A stretch of 64,000 bases of DNA, taken from positions 1 to 64,000 of the forward strand of contig WRAZ01000009.1 of the NCBI GenBank assembly GCA_009779925.1, given 5' to 3'. Made by a program: the position numbers and the translations under genes. The DNA comes from Chitinivibrionia bacterium (GTDB lineage Bacteria; Fibrobacterota; Chitinivibrionia; Chitinivibrionales; Chitinivibrionaceae). This document shows, in pieces, positions 15,361 to 24,168 of the stretch. How positions within the stretch are numbered: position 1 is the first letter of the stretch; every line of letters begins with the position of its first letter. The notes beneath the pieces were generated by a model that did not search any database, was not told where the DNA came from, and saw nothing but the letters and a program-made list of their open reading frames with translations.

Positions 15361-16161
15361 ATGGGCTTACCCGATGAACTTTTTATATACAGGTTGATTA
15401 TACTGATACTGGTAGTTTCTTTTGCTGTTGCGTTAATTCTTATTTTGAAAGGGAAAAAAGACCAAAAAGCTTCTTTTACCGAACAGACCGACGAATTGAT
15501 ACGAAAAATGAAGTCTCAAAAAAATCTAAGCGGCAATATCGTATCCATTGTTGCAGAATTGATAGAACACCGCGACAAAGATACAGGCGGACATATCGAC
15601 AGAACTACTTCTTATGTTAGCGTATTGGTTTTGGCAATGAAGGACAGCGGAGTTTACGCGGACGAATTAAATAAATGGAACCTTAAAACCGCAATAGCGT
15701 CTTCCAGATTACACGATGTCGGAAAAATAGGCGTTTCGGATTTAATATTGAACAAGCCCGACAAGCTGACAAGTGAAGAATTCGAGAAAATGAAGAGCCA
15801 CGCGTCGCAAGGAGTGCAAATAATAGAGCAAATCATAGATAAAACAGGCGACGAAGAATTTTTGGCTTCCGCAAAACTTTTCGCCGAATCTCATCACGAG
15901 CGTTGGGACGGCGCGGGTTATCCAAAAGGCTTAAAGGGAGAAGAAATACCTCTTCAGAGCAGAATTATGGCGGTTGTTGACGTTTACGACGCGCTGACTT
16001 CAAAAAGACCTTACAAACCTGCTTTCCCACACGAAAAAGCGGTAGAAATAATAATGGAAGGCAAAGGTAAACAGTTCGACCCTGCAATCGTTGACGTATT
16101 CTTTACTATGCACGGACAATTCGACGACCTTAGAGAGATTTTCAGCTATACTCATCTTTAA
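15361..16161 (+). CDS. Membrane-anchored HD-GYP domain phosphodiesterase
   Basis: 266 residues. One N-terminal membrane helix (about 8-30, LIILILVVSFAVALILIL) is followed by a short linker and an HD-GYP domain: HRDKDTGGH, the metal-binding pair His118-Asp119 in LHDVGKIGV, MKSHASQG, ESHHERWDGAGYPKGL with the GYP signature near 186, and VVDVYDALTSKRPYK. All expected metal and signature residues are present. HD-GYP enzymes hydrolyse cyclic di-GMP (some cyclic GMP-AMP), lowering the signal that drives biofilm and polysaccharide production. No receiver or PAS domain is attached. Monocistronic by context, with its own promoter-like motif. Confidence 0.93.
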   Translation: MGLPDELFIYRLIILILVVSFAVALILILKGKKDQKASFTEQTDELIRKMKSQKNLSGNIVSIVAELIEHRDKDTGGHIDRTTSYVSVLVLAMKDSGVYADELNKWNLKTAIASSRLHDVGKIGVSDLILNKPDKLTSEEFEKMKSHASQGVQIIEQIIDKTGDEEFLASAKLFAESHHERWDGAGYPKGLKGEEIPLQSRIMAVVDVYDALTSKRPYKPAFPHEKAVEIIMEGKGKQFDPAIVDVFFTMHGQFDDLREIFSYTHL

Positions 16162-16187
16162 CGGTGGTTTTGGCAAGTTTCTATTTT

Positions 16188-16204
16188 GCGCATAACGTAT
16201 TTTC
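16188..16204 (+). promoter_or_regulatory. Promoter-like motif of tyrS
   Basis: GCGCATAACGTATTTTC, 32 bases upstream of the tyrS ATG and the sister of the element at 15311. Confidence 0.5.
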
Positions 16205-16236
16205 TTTGTGCGATATTATATTTATAGGAGAATTAT

Positions 16237-17511
16237 ATGAATTTTATAGAAGAATTATCTTGGCGGGGGATGATACAGGACTCCACGCCGGGAGCAGTGG
16301 ACGCGCTATCTGTCGGCGGCGTTTCGGGATACTGCGGATTTGACCCGTCGGCGAGCTCGCTTCAGGTGGGGAACTTGGCGGCAATAATGATGATGATGCA
16401 CTTTCAGCGCAGGGGAAACAAGCCGTTTGCTTTAATTGGCGGTGCAACGGGAATTATCGGCGACCCGTCCGGGAAATCGAGTGAGCGAAATTTGCTTACT
16501 CTCGACGCTGTAGAGCATAACCTTTCGCAGTTCAGAAAGCAACTTTCCAAGTTTTTGGATTTTTCGGAAGGCAAATTTAAGGCGGAAATAATAAATAATT
16601 ACGACTGGATTTCTCCGATAACATTTTTGGATTTTCTGCGGGATGTCGGCAAACACATAACTGTCGGGTATATGCTGGGCAAAGACGCGGTAAAAAATCG
16701 TTTGGACTCGGGAATTTCGTACACGGAATTTTCGTATCAACTTTTGCAGGCTTACGATTACTATCATTTGCACAAAACAAAAGGCATTTCTGTGCAGTTC
16801 GGCGGCAGCGACCAATGGGGCAACATAGTAGGCGGAACAGAACTCATAAGACGAATTGACGGAAGTTCTGCGCACGGAATTACTCAGCCGTTAGTGCTTC
16901 GCGCAGACGGAACAAAATTCGGCAAATCGGCGGACGGACAAAAGCTTTGGCTCGACCCGACAATGACCACGCCGTATCAGTTCTATCAATTCTGGCTTAA
17001 TTCCGAAGACAATATGTGCGAGCGCTACCTTAAAGTTTTCACGCTTTTATCGCAGGAAGAAGTTGTCGCGGTTATGGCGGAACACGAAAAAGCGCCGCAT
17101 TTGCGAGCGATGCAAAAAGCTTTGGCGCGCGAAGCGACAACTTTGGTGCATTCAAAAGAAGATTACGAAAGCGCGGTAAGAGCAAGTGAAATTCTTTTTG
17201 GAAATGCAACGGAAAACGATTTACGGGCATTGTCGGCGGACTTGTTCCTGTCTGTTTTTGAAGGAGTTCCGCAGAAAAAGGTGTCGATTGACGAGATAAA
17301 CGGCAAGTCAATCGTAGATGTCGCAGTATTTGCTGATACGCTTTTCCCGTCTAAAAGCGAAGTCCGTCGAAATATAAACGCAATAAGTGTGAATAAGAAC
17401 AAAACAGAAGACGAAAAATACATATTTTCGGAGAACGATTTGCTTCACGGAAAGTATATTCTGCTTCAAAAAGGCAAGAAAAATTATTTTATTATAGAAG
17501 CTGTAAGATAG
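16237..17511 (+). CDS. tyrS: Tyrosyl-tRNA synthetase
   Basis: 424 residues, normal length, with AGGAG before the ATG. The class I catalytic core shows [15 protein letters not shown] (about 33-47), [14 protein letters not shown], the tyrosine-pocket segment [27 protein letters not shown] and the KMSKS-loop variant KFGKS (about 227). The C-terminal ~70 residues form an S4 RNA-binding domain ([26 protein letters not shown]). In place of the usual HxGH/HxGN signature the sequence has QVGN, so the first histidine is replaced by glutamine. It charges tRNA-Tyr in the cytoplasm. folE follows after 10 bases, with its ribosome site overlapping the tyrS stop, so the two form an operon. Confidence 0.95.
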   Translation: MNFIEELSWRGMIQDSTPGAVDALSVGGVSGYCGFDPSASSLQVGNLAAIMMMMHFQRRGNKPFALIGGATGIIGDPSGKSSERNLLTLDAVEHNLSQFRKQLSKFLDFSEGKFKAEIINNYDWISPITFLDFLRDVGKHITVGYMLGKDAVKNRLDSGISYTEFSYQLLQAYDYYHLHKTKGISVQFGGSDQWGNIVGGTELIRRIDGSSAHGITQPLVLRADGTKFGKSADGQKLWLDPTMTTPYQFYQFWLNSEDNMCERYLKVFTLLSQEEVVAVMAEHEKAPHLRAMQKALAREATTLVHSKEDYESAVRASEILFGNATENDLRALSADLFLSVFEGVPQKKVSIDEINGKSIVDVAVFADTLFPSKSEVRRNINAISVNKNKTEDEKYIFSENDLLHGKYILLQKGKKNYFIIEAVR

Positions 17512-17521
17512 GAGGCGCTCA

Positions 17522-18067
17522 ATGCAGGACGAAATAAGAAGTTTATTAAAAAAACTCGGTGAAGACCCCGATCGCGAGGGGCTTGTTGATACTCCGAGAC
17601 GGTTTAAAGAGGCGTTTGGTTATATTTTGGGCGGCTATAAAATCGACCCCGACGAGATACTCAAAAAGGCGATTTTTACCGAGAATATCGACGAAATGAT
17701 AATCATAAAGGATATAGAAATTTATTCTATGTGCGAGCATCATCTTTTGCCGTTTTACGGGAAATGCCATATAGGCTATATTCCGCGCGGAAAAATTTAC
17801 GGCGTCAGCAAACTTGCCCGTGTGGTGGACGCATATTCGCGCCGTTTGCAGGTGCAGGAACGTCTTACTCAACAAATCGCGCAAACGATTATGGACCCGA
17901 TAGGCGCAAGCGGCGTGGGCGTAGTTATTGAGGCGAAACATTTGTGTATGATGATGCGCGGCGTGGAAAAGCAAAACAGCGTAATGACCACAAGCGCAAT
18001 GCTGGGAGTTTTCAGAAGCGATTCCAAAGCAAGGGAAGAATTTTTGAATTTGATTGCGAAGAAATAG
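17522..18067 (+). CDS. folE: GTP cyclohydrolase I
   Basis: 181 residues. Clear FolE motifs: [33 protein letters not shown] (Cys71 and His74 as zinc ligands), [16 protein letters not shown], and HLCMMMRGV with the third zinc ligand Cys142. It converts GTP to dihydroneopterin triphosphate, the entry to tetrahydrofolate and queuosine/pterin synthesis. The length is near the lower end for the family, with a short N-terminus. Translation uses AGGAGG at the tyrS stop codon, so expression is coupled to tyrS. Confidence 0.96.
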   Translation: MQDEIRSLLKKLGEDPDREGLVDTPRRFKEAFGYILGGYKIDPDEILKKAIFTENIDEMIIIKDIEIYSMCEHHLLPFYGKCHIGYIPRGKIYGVSKLARVVDAYSRRLQVQERLTQQIAQTIMDPIGASGVGVVIEAKHLCMMMRGVEKQNSVMTTSAMLGVFRSDSKAREEFLNLIAKK

Positions 18068-18119
18068 TCGCACGAAATAGCACACAAAATACGAAATGCC
18101 GACAATGCAAATTTTTTGC

Positions 18120-18145
18120 GGGCGACCGTCCTCGGTCGCCCCTAC
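18120..18145. repeat. Short dispersed palindrome between folE and ftsE
   Basis: GGGCGACCG and CGGTCGCCC arms separated by TCCT and followed by CTAC. It carries the family edge CCCCTAC, which on the minus strand reads GTAGGGG and provides the TAG stop of the ftsE-like gene. Confidence 0.85.
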
Positions 18146-18852
18146 AAGTATTTAAATTTACTTGGCTTTCCCTTGGTAATTTTGCCTTTAATAACCTTAC
18201 CTTTACTCAAAACTATTTCGCGATAAGAGGTTTTTTCTACAAATGACAAATCGTGCGTGGTCATCAGGATTGTTGTTCCCCAATTGTTTATTTCCTGAAG
18301 AAGCGAAAATATTTCGTCTGAAATTACGCGGTCTAAGTTTCCTGTCGGCTCGTCGGCAATCAGTATCAGCGGTTCGTTTACTATTGCTCTTGCTATTGCT
18401 ACACGCTGTTGCTCTCCGCCCGAAAGCTGGGGAGGGAAATTACAACTTTTATGAGCAAGTCCGACTACCGCAAGCGAATTGAAAACCCGCTTTTTTATGT
18501 TTTGCTCGCTTCCGCCGACTACACGAGCGGCAAAGGCGATATTATCGAAAACCGAATACGATTGCAAAAGCCGCATATCCTGAAATACAATTCCGATTTT
18601 TCGTCGAAGCAGTGGGGTGGTTTTTCGCAGTTTGCTCATCGGCATTGTGGATTGAGTTTGCATTCCGCATATATTTACGGTGCCGCTTGTGGGTATTTCT
18701 TCGCGGTAAATCAGTTTCAGCATTGTTGTTTTTCCTGCGCCGCTTTGCCCTGTTAAAAAGACAAATTCGCCTTTGTCAATAAAAAGCGACAAGTCCGAAA
18801 GCGCCTCTGTTTGGTCTTCGTATTTTTTTGTGGCGTGCGTAAATTCTATCAT
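18142..18852 (-). CDS. ftsE: FtsE-type ABC ATPase
   Basis: 236 residues. Walker [10 protein letters not shown] (about 35-43), Q-loop VFQDMRLL, signature [15 protein letters not shown], Walker [14 protein letters not shown] and switch TTHD are all present; TGNLD and the short single-domain length fit FtsE. With the membrane protein FtsX, FtsE activates peptidoglycan hydrolases at division. No ftsX gene lies next to it, so a LolD/MacB-like role cannot be excluded. The last codons run TAC-TTG-TAG into a dispersed palindrome, so its C-terminal end is set by the repeat. It follows the STAS gene by 21 bases in the same direction. Confidence 0.82.
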   Translation of the reverse strand: MIEFTHATKKYEDQTEALSDLSLFIDKGEFVFLTGQSGAGKTTMLKLIYREEIPTSGTVNICGMQTQSTMPMSKLRKTTPLLRRKIGIVFQDMRLLQSYSVFDNIAFAARVVGGSEQNIKKRVFNSLAVVGLAHKSCNFPPQLSGGEQQRVAIARAIVNEPLILIADEPTGNLDRVISDEIFSLLQEINNWGTTILMTTHDLSFVEKTSYREIVLSKGKVIKGKITKGKPSKFKYL

Positions 18853-18873
18853 TTTTTTGCTCGATACCCTGAT

Positions 18874-19422
18874 TTATCCGCGGCGGTTGCCTTTTGTAGC
18901 AAGTCCCATAACGTTTCTGAAAACGTAATCTTCAAAAGAACTTTGCGTTCCGAAAATTTTAATCCTGTCCTCGACTTTGTGCGCTTGAACGTATTCTTCG
19001 ACGGGGTCGCTAGGGGATAGCAAAACTACTATTCTTCCTGTGGATTCGGCTATATTTTCTTTGAATTTTATAACAAATTCCATTGCCGCCTTATCGACTT
19101 CCAAAACGCTCTCGAGTTTTATTGCCACTAAGAAACCTGTCATACGTTCGGCTTCGTCGAGTGCGTCTTTTATGTTGTCTATGAATTGTTCTACCATCAT
19201 TCCCGAAAGGTCGAGGATGACGTGTTTGTGAAATTTGGAAGAGGTGATGTCCAAAAACGGCGCTACGGTTTTTTGTGATTCGTCGTCGCCTGTTTCGCCC
19301 TCGTGCTCAAATTTGTAAATTATACTTTTTATCATTTTGAGAGGGATATTCGTCATTAAAGAAATCTTTTGCGCTTCAACATCTTTTTTGTAAAGCCGAT
19401 AAATTTTGGAGTAAATGTTCAT
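18874..19422 (-). CDS. STAS-domain protein with N-terminal helix-turn-helix-like extension
   Basis: 182 residues. Residues ~85-180 follow the STAS/anti-sigma-factor-antagonist fold: HVILDLSG, VAIKLESVLEVDKAAMEFVI, GRIVVLLSPSDPVEEYVQ, KIFGTQSSFEDYV. At the place where SpoIIAA-type antagonists carry a phosphorylatable Ser, the sequence has Asp-Lys-Ala-Ala, so classical kinase switching looks unlikely. The first ~50 residues (KDVEAQKISLMTNIPLKMIK, then SIIYKF) have helix-turn-helix spacing. It may be a constitutive or differently controlled partner-switch protein. It is upstream of ftsE in the same transcription unit, which links it tentatively to envelope or division control. Confidence 0.6.
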   Translation of the reverse strand: MNIYSKIYRLYKKDVEAQKISLMTNIPLKMIKSIIYKFEHEGETGDDESQKTVAPFLDITSSKFHKHVILDLSGMMVEQFIDNIKDALDEAERMTGFLVAIKLESVLEVDKAAMEFVIKFKENIAESTGRIVVLLSPSDPVEEYVQAHKVEDRIKIFGTQSSFEDYVFRNVMGLATKGNRRG

Positions 19423-19441
19423 AAGTTCCCACCTTCTAACG

Positions 19442-19460
19442 TTCCAAATGTTATTTTACG
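19442..19460 (+). promoter_or_regulatory. Promoter-like motif between STAS and beta-propeller genes
   Basis: TTCCAAATGTTATTTTACG, 50 bases upstream of the propeller gene's ATG at 19511 and followed by TTGATAAAAAAGGA near that start. It lies in the divergent region, so it may equally affect the STAS gene. Confidence 0.4.
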
Positions 19461-19510
19461 TTCCGTAATATACGTTTTGCCGCAAAGAATTATTGATAAA
19501 AAAGGATTTT

Positions 19511-21874
19511 ATGATAAAAAATATCACAATTTTGTTGTTTTGCGCAGTTCTGTCATTTGCCTCGAACGTGCCGCTTAATATATTGAACTTTGCGCGGACA
19601 AACGGCGCTTTTGATGTCGTCAAGCAGAACGACACGCTTTGGGTTGCAACAAGCGGCGGTTTGGCGCAGTTTCAGAATTCAAGTACAAATTTTATTGCGC
19701 TTCACCACTCGCACGAGCATTTTCCCGATATTTCGCTTACCGCGCTTGCATTTGACGGCAGTTCGCTTTGGATAGGCTCTCAAAGCGGTTTTTTATACCG
19801 TCGTCAAAGGCGCGGACAGAGGGTATTTGACGATTTGGCAGGGGGTGCGTCAGGAATAAATACAATAAAATCACACGGAAACTATCTGCTTATCGGACAC
19901 GAGGGTGGCGTTTCGGTGTTTAATAAAAGGCGGGAGCATATAATTTCAACCAAGCGGAATTTTCCCGATTTCGGTATCGGCGCCGCTGTGGATTTAATCG
20001 AAATTAAAGACGACACGCTTTGGGTAGCGGCAAGAAGGGGTTCGGATGGCGGAGTTTTTCGGTTGAATGGTTTTTCGCGCATTATTTCCGACGCAAGATT
20101 TGGCGACGATTCTCCCTTGTCGGCGGGGGATGATTTTGAGTGGATACAGGAACTTTATCCGTTGCTTTCTTCGCCTGCTCGCGTGCTTTTTTATGACATT
20201 TATAACAACAGAATTCGGTATTCAGATAATTTTGAAAATATGGGTATTGACAAAGATCGCGCAAGATTCGGCGATGAAAACATAACCTTTGTTAAAAGAA
20301 TTGACAATCGGGCTTTTGTTGGGACTGAAGCAGATTATCTTTGGCGCTCGGACGACGACAGGCAGTTTGTAGTTCCGGGGCTTGTAAACAATAACCGCAT
20401 CAGAAAATTATTTGTGGACAGCGAGCAATCGCTTTGGATTTTACCTTTATTTGACAGCGAGGGACCGAGGCATTGGTCAAATGCGCTCAGCAGAATATCG
20501 AGAAGAGGTGATGTGGCATACTTCAACGAAAACACCCGCGGCTACGGCAGTTTGGCGGGAGTTAGCGACGAAGGTTTCAGTGGTGTAGCCCAAGTTGGAG
20601 ACAGAATATTTTTTGGGTATAGCGGCAGTCCGATGAGAGAGTATAATATCAGGACAAATTCTTGGAGAATAATGCTTCTTGACGCAATAAATTTTACGGG
20701 CAGTCCCGATTTTCCGATTTTTTATGAGACAATGCCTGAAAATTTTACGAGTTGGGCTGCTATAGCAGGCTGGAACCACGTGGACGTTCTGCTTACAGAC
20801 AAAAACGGAATTGTTTGGGGGACTTCGTGGAACCACGACCCTGTTGAAGCGCCTACTGTTTTTGCGTATGACCCTAATAATAACAGATTTCGCTTTTTAC
20901 TGAATTTTAATCGTAATGGTTGGAGAGCTCCTTTAAGTTTAGCGTTTACAGGCAGAGGCGATTTGCTTTTGGGCTTTGGAGGCATAATGGGCGAGACAGA
21001 CCATAGTGATTCTCTATGGGTTATTGACGCAAACAAAAATCCGTTTGACGAAAATATACCGTCTGCCGATTACAGAAAAAGCGTAATTCGCGTTGGAAGC
21101 AGGGCGACAGGATTGCATACAACCGGAGCGGGAAATGTTTTAATCGCAACTACGGGGGAGCCGAGGGTGTTCGGCTACAGCAGAACTTTGGGCGCCCGTG
21201 TCTTTCCTATAGGAAACCTTCCGCCGAGTTTATCGCTTAATATAAATGACATAGCCTTTGAGTATTCACACGAATTGTGGTCGCCCGGCGGAACTCGAAT
21301 AAGAAATGTCTTTTGGGTTTCGAGCAGAGACCTCGGCGCCAAACGAATTGAAATTGACGAAATTATAACGTCGGACGGTTTTTTGGATACTGTAATTTAT
21401 AACGTTCCACAGACGGCATTACAAACGGAATTTGTGCTGAATGCGGCAAGCGGCGGCATAAATTCCGCAACGTTTGCAGTTGCAGTCGATACCGTTCAAA
21501 ACTTTTTATGGGTCGGCGGCGACAGAGGAATTACGAGAATGCGTTTGCCCGAAAGAACTGTGGGCGCGTCGCAACAAAGGAACGATTTTATTTTTCCAAA
21601 TCCGTTTTCGTTGAGCAGGCACGAATTTATTACTATTCCGAGAGTTTCGCAGAGCTCTTTTGTGGACGTTTATACCGTTTCGGGCAAATTGGTGCAATCG
21701 TTTAATCAAAATTCCCCCGAATGGACGCAAACTGTTGACGGAACATTTTTTTACAGGTGGCGAATACCCTCAAATCTCGCTCCCGGAACATATATTATAG
21801 CAGTGAAAGAACTGGAAAGCGACAGAGTTGCAAGACGAAACACAAAAACCTATAAATTAGTGATAATACCGTGA
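19511..21874 (+). CDS. Secreted beta-propeller protein with C-terminal FlgD-like/type IX-like sorting domain
   Basis: 787 residues from the ATG preceded by AAAGGA; an earlier TTG at 19493 lacks a ribosome site. Residues 1-17 are a signal peptide. Most of the protein is made of propeller blades of the two-component-regulator type (DTLWVATSGGLAQF, SLWIGSQSGFLYR, DTLWVAARRG, NFLWVGGDRGITRM). The last ~95 residues form a FlgD/type A-like domain: FIFPNPFSLS, VDVYTVSGKLVQSF, WRIPSNLAPGTYIIAV and a short basic end (KTYKLVIIP). In FCB bacteria such C-terminal domains direct proteins to the cell surface through type IX secretion. It starts a run of glycan-synthesis genes and overlaps the first by four bases. 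Confidence 0.82.
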   Translation: MIKNITILLFCAVLSFASNVPLNILNFARTNGAFDVVKQNDTLWVATSGGLAQFQNSSTNFIALHHSHEHFPDISLTALAFDGSSLWIGSQSGFLYRRQRRGQRVFDDLAGGASGINTIKSHGNYLLIGHEGGVSVFNKRREHIISTKRNFPDFGIGAAVDLIEIKDDTLWVAARRGSDGGVFRLNGFSRIISDARFGDDSPLSAGDDFEWIQELYPLLSSPARVLFYDIYNNRIRYSDNFENMGIDKDRARFGDENITFVKRIDNRAFVGTEADYLWRSDDDRQFVVPGLVNNNRIRKLFVDSEQSLWILPLFDSEGPRHWSNALSRISRRGDVAYFNENTRGYGSLAGVSDEGFSGVAQVGDRIFFGYSGSPMREYNIRTNSWRIMLLDAINFTGSPDFPIFYETMPENFTSWAAIAGWNHVDVLLTDKNGIVWGTSWNHDPVEAPTVFAYDPNNNRFRFLLNFNRNGWRAPLSLAFTGRGDLLLGFGGIMGETDHSDSLWVIDANKNPFDENIPSADYRKSVIRVGSRATGLHTTGAGNVLIATTGEPRVFGYSRTLGARVFPIGNLPPSLSLNINDIAFEYSHELWSPGGTRIRNVFWVSSRDLGAKRIEIDEIITSDGFLDTVIYNVPQTALQTEFVLNAASGGINSATFAVAVDTVQNFLWVGGDRGITRMRLPERTVGASQQRNDFIFPNPFSLSRHEFITIPRVSQSSFVDVYTVSGKLVQSFNQNSPEWTQTVDGTFFYRWRIPSNLAPGTYIIAVKELESDRVARRNTKTYKLVIIP

Positions 21875-22629
21875 AGATAACGGCGGCAATATCAACCTAT
21901 AATCGGCTTGGTATGCTTAAAAAAGCGATAGTGTCGGTGGAAAATCAGACATTTTTGCCGTGTGAACTGATAATAGTCGATGATAATTCGAGCGACGGCA
22001 CAAAAGAATATTGCGAAAATTTATCGCTTGATTTTCCTGTTATTTATCTTAGAAACGATAAAAATTCGGGCGTGTCTTTCAGCAGAAACAGAGCGATTGA
22101 GCAGGCAAGCGGCGAATATATCGCGTTTTTGGACGACGACGACGAATGGCTGAGCGAAAAACTGCAAAAACAAAATGAATTTGCCGAAAATGGTTTTGAT
22201 TTAATTTACACGGCGCTGACTACGCAAAAAAACGATAAGATTTATTTTCACCGTCGCTTTCCGGTATTTCTCGGGTGTTTTGCAGGTTCTACTTCTACAA
22301 TGATGTTCAATTTGGCAACTTTGCGAAAAATCGGCGGTTTTGACCCGCGTATTGAGTCAATGGAAGAGTACGATTTGTTAATTCGACTTGTAAGAAACAG
22401 AGCGAAAATCAAGGGGATAAGGGTTGTTCTTGTAAAATATTTTATGGCGGACAGCGGCAAACTTTCGGGTTCTCTTAAAAAATACTTTTCCTCCGCAAAA
22501 ATTATAATGTCAAAAACGCCTTTTTTCTTAAAACCGTTGCAATTTATGGGTTTGTTTAGAATTTTTGCTCAAAAAACAGTGAAATTACGTGAGTTTCGTG
22601 AAGTGTTATTCAAAAAGCGGAAGGGATAA
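21871..22629 (+). CDS. Family 2 glycosyltransferase
   Basis: 252 residues starting at GTG within the previous stop (GTGA). GT-A fold features: ISTYNRLGMLKKAIVSVENQ, ELIIVDDNSSDGT, GVSFSRNRAIEQASGEYIAF, the metal-binding LDDDDEW and, further on, GSTSTMMFNLATLRKIGGFD, then MEEYDLLIRLVRN. Such cytoplasmic enzymes add sugars from nucleotide donors to lipid-linked glycans. First of four overlapping or adjoining + strand genes ending in a flippase and an unassigned transferase, so it belongs to a polysaccharide operon. Donor and acceptor unknown. Confidence 0.9.
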   Translation: MKITAAISTYNRLGMLKKAIVSVENQTFLPCELIIVDDNSSDGTKEYCENLSLDFPVIYLRNDKNSGVSFSRNRAIEQASGEYIAFLDDDDEWLSEKLQKQNEFAENGFDLIYTALTTQKNDKIYFHRRFPVFLGCFAGSTSTMMFNLATLRKIGGFDPRIESMEEYDLLIRLVRNRAKIKGIRVVLVKYFMADSGKLSGSLKKYFSSAKIIMSKTPFFLKPLQFMGLFRIFAQKTVKLREFREVLFKKRKG

Positions 22630-22632
22630 AAT

Positions 22633-24168
22633 TTGAATGCGTCTTCCCAAAACAGCAAAAAAATTGTAAAAAACACACTTGCGCTCTATTTTCGCCAAAT
22701 AATAACAATGCTTGTGATGTTATTTACTTCCCGAATAATTTTGCAAACGCTTGGCGTCACGGATTTCGGGATAAGTAATGTTGTAGGTAGTGTCGTTGCA
22801 ATGTTTGTTGTTTTCAGCAATACGCTGACGGTTATAACACAAAGATTTATAACCGTCGAACTTGGAAACGGCGGCAATTCCGTCAATCTGCAAAAAATAT
22901 TTTCTACAAGCATAATTCTGCAAATCGCTATCGCCATTATTGTAGTTATCCTTTCTCAAACGGTGGGATTGTGGTTTTTGAATAATAAATTGAATATTCC
23001 TGCCGAGAGACTTTTGGCGGCGAATTGGGTGTATCAATTTGCAGTGCTCAGTTTTTTACTGTCGTTGCTGAATTCCACATTTACGGCGCTCATAGTCTCC
23101 CACGAAGATATGCACATATACGGATTTGTCGGGATTTTTGACGCAGTTTTGCGGCTTGGCACTGTGTATTTGTTGGTAATTGCAGATGCCGACAAACTTA
23201 TTCTCTTTGGAATGTTGGGCTTTGCGGCAAGTTGCGCTATGTCGCTTTTTTATTTTGTTTATTGTCGTAAAAAATATTCGGACACCAAATTTTCGCTTGC
23301 CTTTGACAAATCACTTTTTAAAGAATTTGGCGGCTATGGAAAACACGTTTTTATTTCAAGCGTTTTTATGGTGCTCAATATTTATGGAATAGGTATTATG
23401 CTGAATATGTTTTTTGGACCTGCGATAAACGCCGCAAAAGGAATTGCAACAACCGTGAATACTGCGCTTTCGTCTTTGGGAAACAGTTTTAAACAATCGC
23501 TGAGCCCGCAACTTATGAAAGCGTATGCTCAAAAAAACTGTGAATATATGTGGGATTTGTCGGCGCGCGGAACAAGGTTTATGTTTTTTTTGTTCTTTGT
23601 TTTTTCTGTGCCGTTGCTCTTGGAAACCGAATTTTTGCTAAAACTTTGGCTTGGCGAAGTCCCTGAATACACGGCGATTTTTGCCAGATTGATAATAATA
23701 TTCTCTCTGCTCAACGTCCTGATTTATACTATGGACTCCATAAATCACGCAACGGGGAAAATTGGCGCGTATTCGAGCGTGGGATATGTCGGTTCTGCGC
23801 TTGAATTGTTGTTTGCGTATTTTTTTCTCAAAGCGGGATTTGCGCCGTATTTTGCCTTTGTTGCTCCGATTTTACTGTTTCCGATATGTATTACAGCGCA
23901 ATGTATGGTTATGAAAAAGCAGGTCGGTTTTTCAATTAAACATTTTACTCAAAAAGCGCTTATCCCTATATTTTTAGTTTCGATGCTGTCGTTTTTGCCT
24001 TTTTATTTTGTGAATAAACTATTTTTGCAATCGTTTTGGCAGTCTTGGATTGTTCTCTTGACAAGTGTGCTGTGGACAGGATTTGTGATTTTGTTTGTCG
24101 GACTAAAAAATGACGAGCGAGTTAAAATTTATGCGTTTGTAAAAAGAAAGGTTGGACAAGTGCTGTGA
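22633..24168 (+). CDS. Wzx-like polysaccharide flippase (MOP superfamily)
   Basis: 511 residues from a TTG start with GGAAGGG seven bases ahead; no in-frame ATG is nearby. About twelve to fourteen hydrophobic helices span the whole protein. The N-terminal pattern (KNTLALYFRQIITMLVMLFT, SRIILQTLGVTDFGISNVVG) is typical of the Wzx/RfbX group of oligosaccharide exporters, which move lipid-linked repeat units across the inner membrane. Flanked by glycosyltransferases and overlapping the next gene by four bases (GTGA). The Wzz-like gene lies 12 kb away and could act on the same polymer. No Wzy polymerase was recognised in the window. Confidence 0.88.
   Translation: MNASSQNSKKIVKNTLALYFRQIITMLVMLFTSRIILQTLGVTDFGISNVVGSVVAMFVVFSNTLTVITQRFITVELGNGGNSVNLQKIFSTSIILQIAIAIIVVILSQTVGLWFLNNKLNIPAERLLAANWVYQFAVLSFLLSLLNSTFTALIVSHEDMHIYGFVGIFDAVLRLGTVYLLVIADADKLILFGMLGFAASCAMSLFYFVYCRKKYSDTKFSLAFDKSLFKEFGGYGKHVFISSVFMVLNIYGIGIMLNMFFGPAINAAKGIATTVNTALSSLGNSFKQSLSPQLMKAYAQKNCEYMWDLSARGTRFMFFLFFVFSVPLLLETEFLLKLWLGEVPEYTAIFARLIIIFSLLNVLIYTMDSINHATGKIGAYSSVGYVGSALELLFAYFFLKAGFAPYFAFVAPILLFPICITAQCMVMKKQVGFSIKHFTQKALIPIFLVSMLSFLPFYFVNKLFLQSFWQSWIVLLTSVLWTGFVILFVGLKNDERVKIYAFVKRKVGQVL

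Noticed and set aside
17546-18085. 179-residue minus-strand frame over folE
   Set aside because: Complete overlap with a clearly identified gene; no ribosome site or recognisable product.
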